A DNA stretch of 64,000 bases, taken from Setoptus koraiensis (taxonomy: Eukaryota; Arthropoda). The notes under the pieces are model-generated. The model did not search any database. It had not been told where the DNA came from and saw nothing but the letters and a program-made list of their open reading frames with translations. Each line of letters begins with the position of its first letter. Positions within the stretch are counted from its first letter, which is position 1. The stretch covers positions 1,736,001-1,800,000 of the forward strand of contig CM106585.1 in NCBI GenBank assembly GCA_048013815.1, given 5' to 3'. The translations under genes and the position numbers were made by a program. This document shows positions 45,120-60,585 of this stretch, piece by piece.

Positions 45120-46317
45120 CAATAATGTATGGGCTAATGTATAGGAAACATAATAAAACCATTACTGGCTCGGTGATTGTTGTTGTTTTGCTCATCACAC
45201 GAGCTGACGGAGCTATGAGCGATAAATCGTGACAGCATCATCAATGAATAAAGACACTTGTGTGTCACAAGTTGAGCCACCAATTGGCGCCAATATTAGC
45301 TCAGGTGCCGGAATAAAAACACTACTAACCCATTTATAAATCAATGTGCCGACCATTACCGAAGAAAAAACAAAATGAAACTTGTCAGCCATTTAAACGC
45401 GCATCACATGGCGCCTCATGATCGTGTCACATTTGATTATCTGATTATATCGCGCGTGATATCTCGTACAGAGGGAGCCACCCAAATTGTGGGCCACAAT
45501 CACCCGTCAAAGGTGAAGGCGCAGAGGGATGCCTCGGGCAGTTTTAAGACTCGAGCACGTGCCAGCTAGCATGATATTGAATGTCCCACAAACACCGCGA
45601 AGGCATGTCAAGCGAGCTAATCAATTGATTGATAGAGATGAAATAAATGTACCGAATGCATCTTAAAACACGTTGACGAAGAATTTTTCGTCGAAGCCAG
45701 TGCTCTCGCCGAGAACAAAAATCGCTCTAGCAAAGACTGTTCGATGAGGATCCCGGGACCAGCACAAAGTTGGCGAAACATCTCAAAATAGAATCAGAAA
45801 GCTCGTGGCGACAAAAAATTTTGTTTGAAGAAGAAAACGAAGAAGCGCATTCACGCACTCTGAGCGAGCCAAGAAACATCGCTCCGGAGTCCGGACACAT
45901 TTATTATAATAAATGTTCAAATATTGAACAGGACTCATAGTTTAAATTGAACAGATCCGGAGATTCAATAATCGCAAGATGTAATAACCTTTCTGTCGCA
46001 CTCAGGTACCAGATTCATCAAGGCGTCAATCAAAGCCAATCGATATCAATTTTGAGAAATTTTCAGTGGAAGCTGAAACCAAAGTTCGGTGTTAGGTGAA
46101 ACGGGTGCCAACCAAAATTGCCCTGAGCATATGAGCCCCTGGTCACATGAGTCGTAAGTGAGTTTTATGTGTGCGAAGCGGAAAAATCACTCCACTCGAC
46201 AGAGCCATTTCACCTGTTTGGCCATCTCTAGAAATCGTGTGTCATCGCGTTGTGTTAAGGCAGCGCCACGGGATTGAATGCTATTTATTAGATAAAATAT
46301 GAGCGATATTAGCGCCA

Positions 46318-49300
46318 TCACACCAGCTCATATTCCAACTTTTTGATGTCTTGAATCTCGTGCTTAAACACGTAATAGTACTTTGGTGTTCTCATTTTCT
46401 AATTTGTTTGAATGCAGCAAACATGAGACGGTACGAGATGAGAGAATTTAAAGTTAGATTGATGATATGACATTTGCCAATAATTGATTGCTGCTGCACC
46501 ATTGCTCATACTTACCACATCGCGAGCTGCCTCGTCGGAGCCGGCATCAATTAGCAGGTTGCGTATGTCGTCGGCCTTGTCCGATTGAATACCGTACGCA
46601 TAGTGAAGGGCCGTTCGGCCCATATTGTCCGTGCAATAGATGCTTCGTTTGTCTATTCTAATTAACTCCTCTAGAATGTCTGTCCTCTCAAACAATGTCG
46701 CTATATGGGCACTAGTGCGCGAATAAACCGATTTGGCGGTCACTAAATCAAAATGTTTCTTAATTAAAATGCTGACGCCGTGCCTGTAACCGTGCCTGAT
46801 GAACGTGTGCAATTCGTCTCGCCATTTTTTGAAAATCGGCCAACTGTTGTAGAAATTGAATCATTTTGGTTGATTTCAACAATTTCAATATGAGCATAAT
46901 ATCGTTGCCATCCAAATCGGCCACATGAATCAATGGCGAGTAACCCTGGTGTTGCAAATGTTTCAATAGTTTTATGTTTTCGCCAACAAAGGCATCAATG
47001 ATGAATTGATCAATCACTTGTACGTTACTCAATAAATTAAATTGTGCCGCTATGTCGCGCATTGTCCGGTAAAATATATCACGTTCGGCCAATAATTGGG
47101 CACCATGAGTCAATATCTTGTAAAACGTTTGATTGTTTTGTGTTCGCGACGATATAAAATGCAAATACGTTTGTCCGTAGGCATTCTTAACAGGTACACT
47201 CATGGTCAGACTTGCCAGCTGACTATTGCCGGTTGTATTGTTGTTGTTGGCCTGTTTGTTGTGTTGCTGCTGCTTCTGATTACAGCCAATTACAACCGCT
47301 TCCGGTTGCGACTTGCCGCTCAAATTGTCGGTGTTTTGGCGCATTTGTGTCTGCTGCTGTTGCTGTTGGTTTGTGTGCGGACAATCTGTGACAATTGGTT
47401 TGGGCAGCAGCGCATTGTTGTTGTTGTTGTTGTTGTCGCACGAGCTGCAATAAGAGGACGAAGACGCCGACGAGGGCGCCGAACCGGCCAAAGAGGAACC
47501 CGTCGATGTGACAGTCGACGACGATTGGTTAGACCATGACGATGATATAGAGCAAGAACGGACACTATTGCCGTATTTCTGTTGTTGTTGTTGTTTCAGT
47601 GAGCTCCTCAGCGGAGATTGGCCCCCCGATTTGAGAATGCCTTCCAATTGATTTGTTGTTTGTTGTTGTTGTTGTTGTTGTTGTTGCAATTGATAGTGTT
47701 GTTGCTGTTTGTTTTGGCAAATGATGCGACCATTGTGCCTGTTAGGGTCAAACGTGACCCTGTTTGTGGTCAATATGTTATTTGTTGATCGTATTGATTT
47801 GGCCGTCATGCGGATGTCGTTCATTATTTGATCGACGCGCGTCTTTAATTCATTCTTTTCCCTTTTAACTGTGTTCTCGAATTCGGTGGACAATCGCTCA
47901 ACTCGTTCAATGTCTTCGTCGCTGCTAGCTTGTCTTATGTAATTGTCGTCATCGTTGTTGTCGTTGGTGTCTAGCACATTGAAATAACTACTACCTGCAC
48001 TAATGGCTGGCATTGTGACATTTGCCTTCGTTGTTGGCATCATGGCGTTTGTTTTTGTTGTTGTTGTTACTGTTGCTGCTGCTGCTGCTGTGGGCCCAAT
48101 AGAAACATTATCGCTGTTGTCTAATTGTTGAATTGGCCGCTGATCAAAACTAGAGCATCGCCTGTACACAACATCATAACATTCAACCTTTTCCATATTG
48201 TCATTGTGCATTATGGACGGAATTATTACGCCGCCCACCATTGTTGTTTGTTGTCTTGGTGATTTGTTGGGTATCAGGGTATTTTTCGGATCGATTTCAA
48301 AAGGAGAAAGCGAGGCCTCTTTTTGTGGGCCACTTTTGTTTGTCAGTGCCGTTGTAATAAATGGCAATATATCGTTTTCGGCACCAAAGTCCAGCGATAC
48401 CTTGTGGGCACTATTGATAGTGTTTTTAGTCTTCCATGTTGCCGCCTGATCGCCTACGTGATGCGAGGCACGACGCTTCTTTTTGCCACTGATGTTGGTG
48501 TCGTCTATTGTGGCCAATTGCTCTAATTTGCCAATATCTAGCTCGCTGTTTGTGTCCAGCAGATAGCCTGTCTTGTATACGCTGAGATGATCCTCATCGG
48601 CCTCCTTGGACATGAGCGGCCCATGAGCTGTCAGCTGACGGTCATCGACACATAATTGTTGTTGTTGACGCTCGCCGTCACCCTCTTCACCTGTCACAAC
48701 TGGCAAAAGTGGCAAATGTGGCAAAAGTGGAGAAAGTGGTGAAAGTGGTGAAAGTGCAGCAGTTGTTGCTGTTGGACCTAGCACATTATAAATGGTGCTC
48801 GGCACCGACGAAACAAAAGAACTGGCGGAATGGGGCCTATTATCGGGCGACGCCAAATGACAATATCTGCCATCGCTAGGCTCCTCAATGTTTCTGTCGT
48901 CATCAGTGTCCGTGTTTGAGTGACGTGCCGACACGAGCGCCGACGATTCATCCATCACTAACTTTGCCAGTGGGTTACTATCTCCTATTGTGTCCAATCT
49001 CTCCAGTTTACTGCTCAAACTCTCCTGAGGAATATCACGCAACAACAGATCACTGTCACTATCAAGCGGCATCTCACTGAAATTATCCCTCTTCGAAGTG
49101 TAACCCGCTTGTGATTGTTTGTCACCGTCCAATTCAGCCTGCTCATCAACTTGACCAATTGATTTTTTATCCGTCTCATTGCGCCATATATCCGTAGGTG
49201 CCGACTGTTGTGACTTGTCCGACGGTTTGTCCGACTTCGGCTTGTTTTGTCCGGTGGCGAGCTTCGTTTGTTGGCACGCCTTCAATATCAAGTCGTCGTA

Positions 49301-52300
49301 TCGGTTTACAAGGTCCCTGTAGCGCTCACAGCACAGTGGCTCTTGCGCGTTGCCATAATGGTCCGGCGTGAAACCCATTTTGTCCGGCATGCCGCAATGA
49401 GACGAATCCCGTTCTTTGAGCAAATTGTAGATAAATTGCAGTTTGCTTCTGCTGCAGTTCGCTTGTTCATCCAACACATCGCCACAAGTCTGTTGTGGGC
49501 CCAGCTCGGCACTGGCAACTGTCAAGTGGTCACTTTTGCTAGTGTGATTCGTATGATAATTGAGACAAATGGCGGCATAGTGAATGGGTAAACGGCCCTC
49601 GTTATCGGGGGCGCTCATAGACTGCGGATATTTGTTCAATAGGTACTCAAATATATTCAATTGTTGCTTCACTATTGTCAGATGCAATGGTGTTGCTCCA
49701 TAGTAGTCGCGACTCAATGCCAATCGTTTCTTATTCAGTATGCTCTTTAGCTGATCGAGATTTGCCTCAGAAACTAAACGGTGTATTTGTTGAACTTTGT
49801 CAATATAAGCGTGAGCTATATTGTTGAAAAAATCCATCATGCTGACGCTTATTTTGGGCTTGGCACTGTTGTTGTGTTTGAACTCGTCATCATATAAATC
49901 CAACAGATGCTGACCACGACCGGCTATAATTATGTGCTCCAATTTGTTGATATCATCCTCATATATTGCCTGTCTGATAATCCTTTGCAACTTGTTGATT
50001 GTGCTAGCCGAGCCCGGCCTAGACATTGGCAACTGCACAGACACCTGAGATTGTGGCGAGCCAACCGACCCGTCGCTGGTCCTTTGGCTGCTAGCCCGTT
50101 GATTGATGTCATCGACGCTGCTCGAGCTAATTAGTTCTCGTTTTGAATTGATTGATTCTCGTTTTGAATTGATTAATGATTCTTGTCTTGAATTTATTCG
50201 TTCTTGTTTCGAATCAATTTGTTCTTGGTTTGCATGCTGCAAATCCGCGCTAAACACCTCATCGTTGCAATTGTGCTCCTGTCTGTCGTTATCACCCACT
50301 CGCTTGTGATCATCCGTTTGATCCTGTTGGACCTCATCGTCTAGACCCAAGCCTGTCATTTCTCTCAGCAGATCGATTTCTGTGTCCATCTCTCGCTCGT
50401 TGCGACTATTTCGATCGCCCGTTTGATTTGGCGCAAATCTGGCGCTCGCATGGGCCGCTCGCTTGGACAAGAAGCCACTGTCGCTCATCACGTCGATGTT
50501 GTCATCGTTGGCACGAATCAACAAGCACCCCCCAAAGTCCGAGAATCTTCTTGAGCTTCTTTGGTTGGCCGCGAGGTTATTACTATTGTTAGTGTTGGTC
50601 CTACTGGGCGCATCTAACAACACTGCACTGTTTGCTCTCAGCCGATGGCCTGTAAGGCCCGCCGATGCCCTGCCGGCGAGACACAATCTGTTTTTATCGC
50701 TGCCCAAGACGCTTAAATTGGTGCGCGAATCCGTCAGGCCACCCTGATCAATGATGGTGAATATTGGGGCCCTGGTCTTGTTGTCGTCACTCCTATTATT
50801 GCCATTATTATCATTATTGTTGTTGTTGTTGTTGTTGTTGTCCGTTTCCTCCTCGGTGCTGGCCAGAAAATCGGGCCCGTCGTCGTCGTCGTTGACATTT
50901 GTCGTCGATGTGCTGTCGTTGGCGGCAGCAGCAGCAGCATTTTTGGTTGGTGTGATGGACTGTTTTGGTTGTTTGTTGGTTTGTTTGTCAAAACGGGCGC
51001 TATGAGGCAATAGCTTGGCCTTGGTGGATGTCATGTGAATCTCATCCGCTTTTGCCTGCTCTCGACTGAGCAAATCACTAGCGCTGGCCTCCTTTCTGGT
51101 GCCCGTTATCGGCTGCTGCTGGCTGTTGTGTGTATCAAAAAAGTAATCTCCGGCTGTGTAGCCCCTGTTATCGGTGGCCGCTGTTGAGCAACCGTATTCA
51201 ATAAGGATATTGTACAATTCTATTGATTTTATCTTGGCCGCTATATGTAGGCAAGTGTGCGCTTGTGAATCGCGCAAATGTATCATTTCAGGAAAATTGT
51301 CCAATATAAACTTGATCATATTAAGCCTGTTGTGTAAACAAGAGAAATGGGCCCCATTCATGGCGCACTGCTTGTAATGGCGTCTAATCTTAATTAAAAT
51401 TGGCTCATAAGACAATAGTTTTTTCATGCTCACGAGGTCATTTTTAAGTATAAGCTCGTGCAAGCGTTCAGTGGCCACAATTAATTTTGGAATCACCTGT
51501 TTGATATACTGTCGACAATCTAAATTCCAGCAAATGTTTCTTGCTTGTTCCACCAGATATGCGCCATATCCCTCAATGACAAGCTCATTTATTTTATCAA
51601 TACAACCGTCTCTTAGGCACCTAATTATTCTGTCCCTTATATTGCGCGGTGTTTGTTGATATTGATGCAATAATATTGATTTTTTTGCATGACGATTCGC
51701 TTTATCTTTATGGTGGCTGGCTGTATTTGCGGGTGTATCAATTACAAACTTTGTCTCTCTCTGCTGCTGCTTCCTTTCAAACATATTATCTCTGCTGATG
51801 GGCGACCTTGCCGATGTTGTGTTTGCGCTTATCATTGGGCTAGTTTTATCAGTGCCGGTATTTAGGTCGGCCATTGGACAGAGACATTGACGTTCGCGTA
51901 ACAGTGCATTCATTTGTTTGGGCAATTTCAGCGAGTGTATCCGATAATATTCGGCCGTGTGACCATCGTTGTCTTTAATACAAGGATTTATCCCTGAGCC
52001 AATCAAAAACTTTGTCAATATACGCTGCGATTCGCCATTGATACCGGCCGCATAATGAAGAGCCGTTCGGCCACACTTGTCGATTGAATTGATGCACATC
52101 GGTATCGAATGCACCAATTGTTTGCTCAATTCAATGTGACCCAAAATAACTGATTTGTGTAGGGGCAACAAGCCGTTGCTGTCCTCGCCTCTAATTAGGT
52201 GTCTATTATGTTTGTTGCATAACTTTTTCACAATAGTCTCATCACCGTTTATAATGGCCAAATGTAACTTTTCAATTGATATTGGCGACTCGTCATGGTC

Positions 52301-53710
52301 GTTGTTATCACTGTTATTTCTAACACTGTTAATACATGTGTTAACACTGCCAATTGGAGCCAATAACTGGCATTCTTCGTCCAACAGAGCAGACATTGAG
52401 GCGCTTCGTGGATTTCGTGTGGCAGATAATCGCTGCTTGTGTTTGGCCGTTTTATCTTCCATTGCAATCTGACACAAATCAATTGTCACGTTCGGATCGT
52501 TGGTGCTTGTGCTCCTGTTAGGCGATTCAAGCCTGGTGAGATCGTTGCACGATAATGACATAACATTGTGTGAATTATTCATGTTGCCGCTAATTTGTTT
52601 TTGTTTACCCATGAGATGATTTGAATTCAATGACAGCGACGACGACGACGACGACAACGACGAAGACAAAGATGGCGACTCAAACGATGGCCGTGAACAG
52701 TAGCGATGCTCTTCGTCGTAACTGTTTGACTTACAACAATTTGACATTTGCTGACTCGCCACTGGCGTGTTGGTTCTATTAGAACAGTAGCTAGGATGGT
52801 CAGTTTTTTCTTCTTGGTTGTCGGTGAGCATTTCCATTTTTAGCACGTATTCTAACGGTTGTTGTTGTTGTTGTTGTTGTTGTTGCTGGTGCTGTTGTTG
52901 TTGTAAATTGCTGTAGCGTAGTTGTTGTTGATATTGCTGTGCTGATTTCAATTTGCTTTTGCTCAGAATATTCGTCTGAAAGTTTGCATTCAATTTCCTA
53001 CTTAAATTGATTAAATTTTTCATTTGTAATTGATCGCTATGCTCTAAATAATACATTGGCGTTCTACCCTTATTATCCAATACAATGCGCACTTTGTTTT
53101 GCGCTAATAGAAATCTGTATAGATGCTTATCTTTCAATGTGGCCGCGTAATGCAATGGACTGCGACCTTGTTTATCTTGCTGATTAATCAATTGTGTACC
53201 AAAACAATCTATCAAATATTCGGCCACCTCAACATTATTGAACATAATAGCCTTATGTAATGTTGTACAACCGCATTGATCTAATGATCTCACTAATGAC
53301 TGTCGATTGTCAATTAGCATGATGAAATCTGTTAGTGAATATTTTGTGGCAGCCAAATGAATTTGTTGTATACGATCCAATAAATAGGGCAATTGATCCA
53401 AAAATTGCTGCAATTGGGGCTGATTTGACCAACGGCCAATAAGTTTATCACCGTGTCCACGTATGACCATATCTAATAGAAGTTCGGTGCTCACGACACT
53501 TGTGCTGGTGTCGTTATCATTGGGTTGTTGTCGTTTTTTGGCCAATGTTGTTGTTGTTGTTGTTGTTGCTGCTGTTGTATCATAATGGTAGTTGTGTGTA
53601 TCATCTCTAAAACTGTTGTGACCACTGTGGTGGCCTCTTGCAGTGGCCTCTGTGTCTTGGCACGACAAAACATTGTTATGATCCTTCTTTTTTGCCATTG
53701 CATTCAACAT
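46318..53710 (-). CDS. Giant modular ankyrin-repeat protein, two exons, one frameshift
   Basis: Exon 1 is 46516-53710 and exon 2 is 46318-46398 (donor GTAAGTATG, phase 0). The frame starts MLNAMAKKKDHN. It runs 2316 codons before a premature stop caused by an A6 run (minus strand) at 46825-46830. One base fewer there would keep the ankyrin pattern through exon 2, giving about 2424 residues ending KKLEYELV. Five or so modules of several ankyrin repeats each, with motifs such as GRTALHYAAGI, GATPLHLTIV and GHTAEYY, are separated by long disordered stretches. These linkers are rich in Gln, Asn and Ser, with poly-Gln and poly-Asn. No transmembrane, kinase or other catalytic domain is visible. The role is probably scaffolding; I do not recognise an orthologue. 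Confidence 0.85.
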
Positions 53711-57550
<3,840 letters not shown>

Positions 57551-59095
57551 TTATTGTTTCCGCATTATTTTTGGTTTTGATTTTGGTCCCCATTCGGCAA
57601 ACGGATTTATTTGGAATCTAAGCAGGGATAGTTTCTTTGAAGCTGGCTCAGCATCAGGGTGAAGAGTGAAATCATAAGTTTTATCACTAGGCTCTTTATT
57701 CATTATGATCTCTCCGGCGGGTTGCTTTTTTCCTTTAGTGATCGCATTATTTTTAGCCCATTGTCTCATAATATCCCAGACAACCTGACTTGATGCATTC
57801 GTTTTAATGCACCCTTTACTGGCATGAGTTCCGCACGCCCTATAACCTGAGTTCAACAAAGCTGAATGTATGAATTTAAGTGGAGGAACTCGCACGTTTA
57901 TGATTGAAGATAGCCTATCTGTTTCATAATAAAATGGATCACTCGTCTCCTCTGAAACCACTTGCACTAGACCCTGAATACGTCTAAATGTACCAAATTT
58001 AGATTGTGTTTCGGGTAGGGCCAATTCTTTACTAAGTAGGTCAATAAAACTCGGACAATGCAAATTGTCTGCCCAAACGGGTCCACCTATTGTGTAGGAA
58101 TGGCCACACGTGACACATTTGTTTCCAACTAAAGCCTCTGGGGGTTGAAATTTATATTTAACGGCGGGGTTGTTCGATTTAGCTTGCTGTGGATTATCTT
58201 TAATATTGCATCGGCCCAACCTGAGTAATTCAAAAGAATCACAACCTTTACAATGGTACACTTGAGATAATTTACTGGCACTTTTTTTAGTTTCAGCTTG
58301 TTGAGTGTTCACTTGGACAAATACCCTCATGTAGAAGTCTACACTCAATGATATTAGCGGTTTGATGAAGCGTCCGTGTCTAGCAGCGTGGCTCTCCAAT
58401 GATCTTAATATTATTCGTAAGCCCATCTCATGATGGTATTTTGTACGCAAAGACATAGATCCATACCTGGCAAAACATGATTCGCTTGAATTTCCACACA
58501 AAACTGCAGTATCTGTACAAGTGACCATGAGCAGGCCAGATTCACCGATAGAACTCAATGCTGAATCTAGAAATTTAGCGGCCGATCCAAACGGATCTAT
58601 GTCGATTATATGAAATCTGTTCTCCCAAGCTCGCGACGATTCATACATCACTAGAGAAGCGTCATCGTGAGAGCATATCACTTTGTCCTCAACACCATTG
58701 CCTTTGATATTCTTTTGAATTATAGCAGCAGCGTCGGCGGATAAATCATTGGCGACAATCCTTTGAATTAGCTCCAGTTGGGGTCCTAACTCTTTGGCAT
58801 ACCGTATAGACCTAAGTCCGGTTGCTGATAGAGCATCTAATAGCTTCAGGCCTCCACGTTGCAGGACAAAACGCGAATGTTTGTTTTCCCATAGACGATA
58901 CTTGAGATATGTATTCAATATAAGCACACTCAGGTCCCGGTTGAACTCTTGTACTGGATTGTAGAATACAGTTTTTGGAACTTGCATTCTAGCCTTACCC
59001 TCCTCGATGATGGTAAAGTCGTCATCTTCCTTAGATGGGGCGTCTGAGTATTTGGATAATGTAATATCGTCATTGTCTGTATCCATTTTATCCAT
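57551..59095 (-). CDS. TRMT1: tRNA (guanine26-N2)-dimethyltransferase TRMT1 with SAS10-like leader
   Basis: Intronless, 514 residues. The methyltransferase starts at about residue 28 with IIEEGKARMQVP and VFYNPVQEFNRDLSVLIL, the TRMT1/Trm1 opening. SAM-binding motif LLDALSATGLRSIRYA is at about 85-100, and IIDIDPFGSAAKFLDSAL is the conserved DPFG catalytic motif. Zinc-binding cysteines are in HCKGCDSF and CVTCGHSY, and GPVWADNLH is also conserved. The enzyme dimethylates G26 of cytosolic and mitochondrial tRNAs. The first ~27 residues (MDKMDTDNDDITLSKYSDAP) do not belong to the family and closely match the start of the SAS10-like gene at 60586. The usual mitochondrial targeting peptide is not apparent in this acidic leader. 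Confidence 0.93.
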   Translation of the reverse strand: MDKMDTDNDDITLSKYSDAPSKEDDDFTIIEEGKARMQVPKTVFYNPVQEFNRDLSVLILNTYLKYRLWENKHSRFVLQRGGLKLLDALSATGLRSIRYAKELGPQLELIQRIVANDLSADAAAIIQKNIKGNGVEDKVICSHDDASLVMYESSRAWENRFHIIDIDPFGSAAKFLDSALSSIGESGLLMVTCTDTAVLCGNSSESCFARYGSMSLRTKYHHEMGLRIILRSLESHAARHGRFIKPLISLSVDFYMRVFVQVNTQQAETKKSASKLSQVYHCKGCDSFELLRLGRCNIKDNPQQAKSNNPAVKYKFQPPEALVGNKCVTCGHSYTIGGPVWADNLHCPSFIDLLSKELALPETQSKFGTFRRIQGLVQVVSEETSDPFYYETDRLSSIINVRVPPLKFIHSALLNSGYRACGTHASKGCIKTNASSQVVWDIMRQWAKNNAITKGKKQPAGEIIMNKEPSDKTYDFTLHPDAEPASKKLSLLRFQINPFAEWGPKSKPKIMRKQ

Positions 59096-60585
59096 ATCGA
59101 ACTAATTACAAATTAATCACAGGTACTAAGCGAGGTCGTCATGTGTCTATCAATGTGGAATCGATCTGGCATTTAGGCACTGTCATGCGTTGCACACAAC
59201 AAAAAGCAACGCCTGACGCCACCTATCAACATTTACACGACACTAGAACAATGTGGCGCCAATACTTTGCTGCTTGAATCTGTCGCGAATCGNNNNNNNN
59301 NNNNNNNNNNNNNNNNNNNNNNNNNNNNNNNNNNNNNNNNNNNNNNNNNNNNNNNNNNNNNNNNNNNNNNNNNNNNNNNNNNNNNNNNNNNNNNNNNNNN
59401 NNNNNNNNNNNNNNNNNNNNNNNNNNNNNNNNNNNNNNNNNNNNNNNNNNNNNNNNNNNNNNNNNNNNNNNNNNNNNNNNNNNNNNNNNNNNNNNNNNNN
59501 NNNNNNNNNNNNNNNNNNNNNNNNNNNNNNNNNNNNNNNNNNNNNNNNNNNNNNNNNNNNNNNNNNNNNNNNNNNNNNNNNNNNNNNNNNNNNNNNNNNN
59601 NNNNNNNNNNNNNNNNNNNNNNNNNNNNNNNNNNNNNNNNNNNNNNNNNNNNNNNNNNNNNNNNNNNNNNNNNNNNNNNNNNNNNNNNNNNNNNNNNNNN
59701 NNNNNNNNNNNNNNNNNNNNNNNNNNNNNNNNNNNNNNNNNNNNNNNNNNNNNNNNNNNNNNNNNNNNNNNNNNNNNNNNNNNNNNNNNNNNTTCGCGAC
59801 GCCAACCAACTAGGACGACCAAGAGACATTCTAGAGAACCACGCCATATAAATCGAGGCGAGGAAAGGTTACAAGATCAGAGGGGTTCCCATCGTGATGC
59901 AACTAACATCGCTACTCATGTCGAGCAACAACTTTGTATCATCACTAGGCCCCAGTGACAAGGGTCAACAAAATTGGACGAAATCTAATAGATTTAGCTG
60001 ATAACACGGCCTTGTTTTTCTGTTTTCCGAGGGACCATAATTTGGTGAAAACTTGGCTTGCTCCAAGTTCCTCGGCGGAAATTTGATCTCTTACAGGGAA
60101 AGAAGAAAATAAACGCCAGGGCCGCTGCGGTCACCGGAACAGATGCACAGTCGAATCCAGACGGTCTCCACCATTCTTTTCGGCGAAAACCCTCAAAACT
60201 CGATGATTCGGCGATGACGGTGAAGATGGTCCCCAGAATCATCACATGTTGTGATATCTCTGACTTGTGAGAACAACGTGTTCATTTGTTGTTCTGGGTA
60301 GCTTTTAAAGGGGCGACCTCTGGTGCAAGATCATCACAGTTCACCCGCCTTTAGTCTCATTTATTATTTGCCCAGCATCACGGCGCCAACATCGACTCAA
60401 AAATATCAGCGCGAGATTCGAATCATTTTTAAAGTGCAGGCTCACAAAAACATCCTCTGTTAGCATTCGAAAGACATGCTGGTGTTGATGCCAGGTTGTA
60501 TCACATGGGGAGACACGCTACAACCTCACTTAATATTTGTCATTATTTTGTAATTGTTTTGTAGTTATTCTTTAATTGGTCCGAT
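59096..60585. other. Intergenic between TRMT1 and the SAS10-like gene, with gap
   Basis: About 1.5 kb between divergent start codons, of which 500 bp is unknown. The flanking known sequence has no credible gene; two small overlapping frames at 59994-60270 are unrecognised. Both promoters lie here. Confidence 0.5.
59293..59792. other. Assembly gap (500 N)
   Basis: Exactly 500 N, a conventional placeholder, so the real distance is unknown. The last bases before it include GTCGCGAA (59282-59289) and the first bases after it are TTCGCGAC (59793-59800), an exact inverted octamer. ORFs drawn through the gap are artefacts. Confidence 0.99.

Larger units (their letters stand above)
38330..46317. other. 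Large gene-poor region
   Basis: About 8 kb between the ALP signal-peptide exon and the last exon of the ankyrin gene. No convincing coding gene is seen. Many open frames exist, but they follow TTG/CAA/TAA runs and encode homopolymeric stretches. The first part likely holds the ALP 5' UTR and promoter. Noncoding structures are listed separately: triplet repeats, a 13-bp tandem repeat (40943), a palindromic octamer pair (42420) and hairpins (43155, 45068). Confidence 0.45.

Noticed and set aside
59226-59851. ORFs of 186-204 codons around 59.5 kb
   Set aside because: They consist of the 500-N gap with a few flanking codons.
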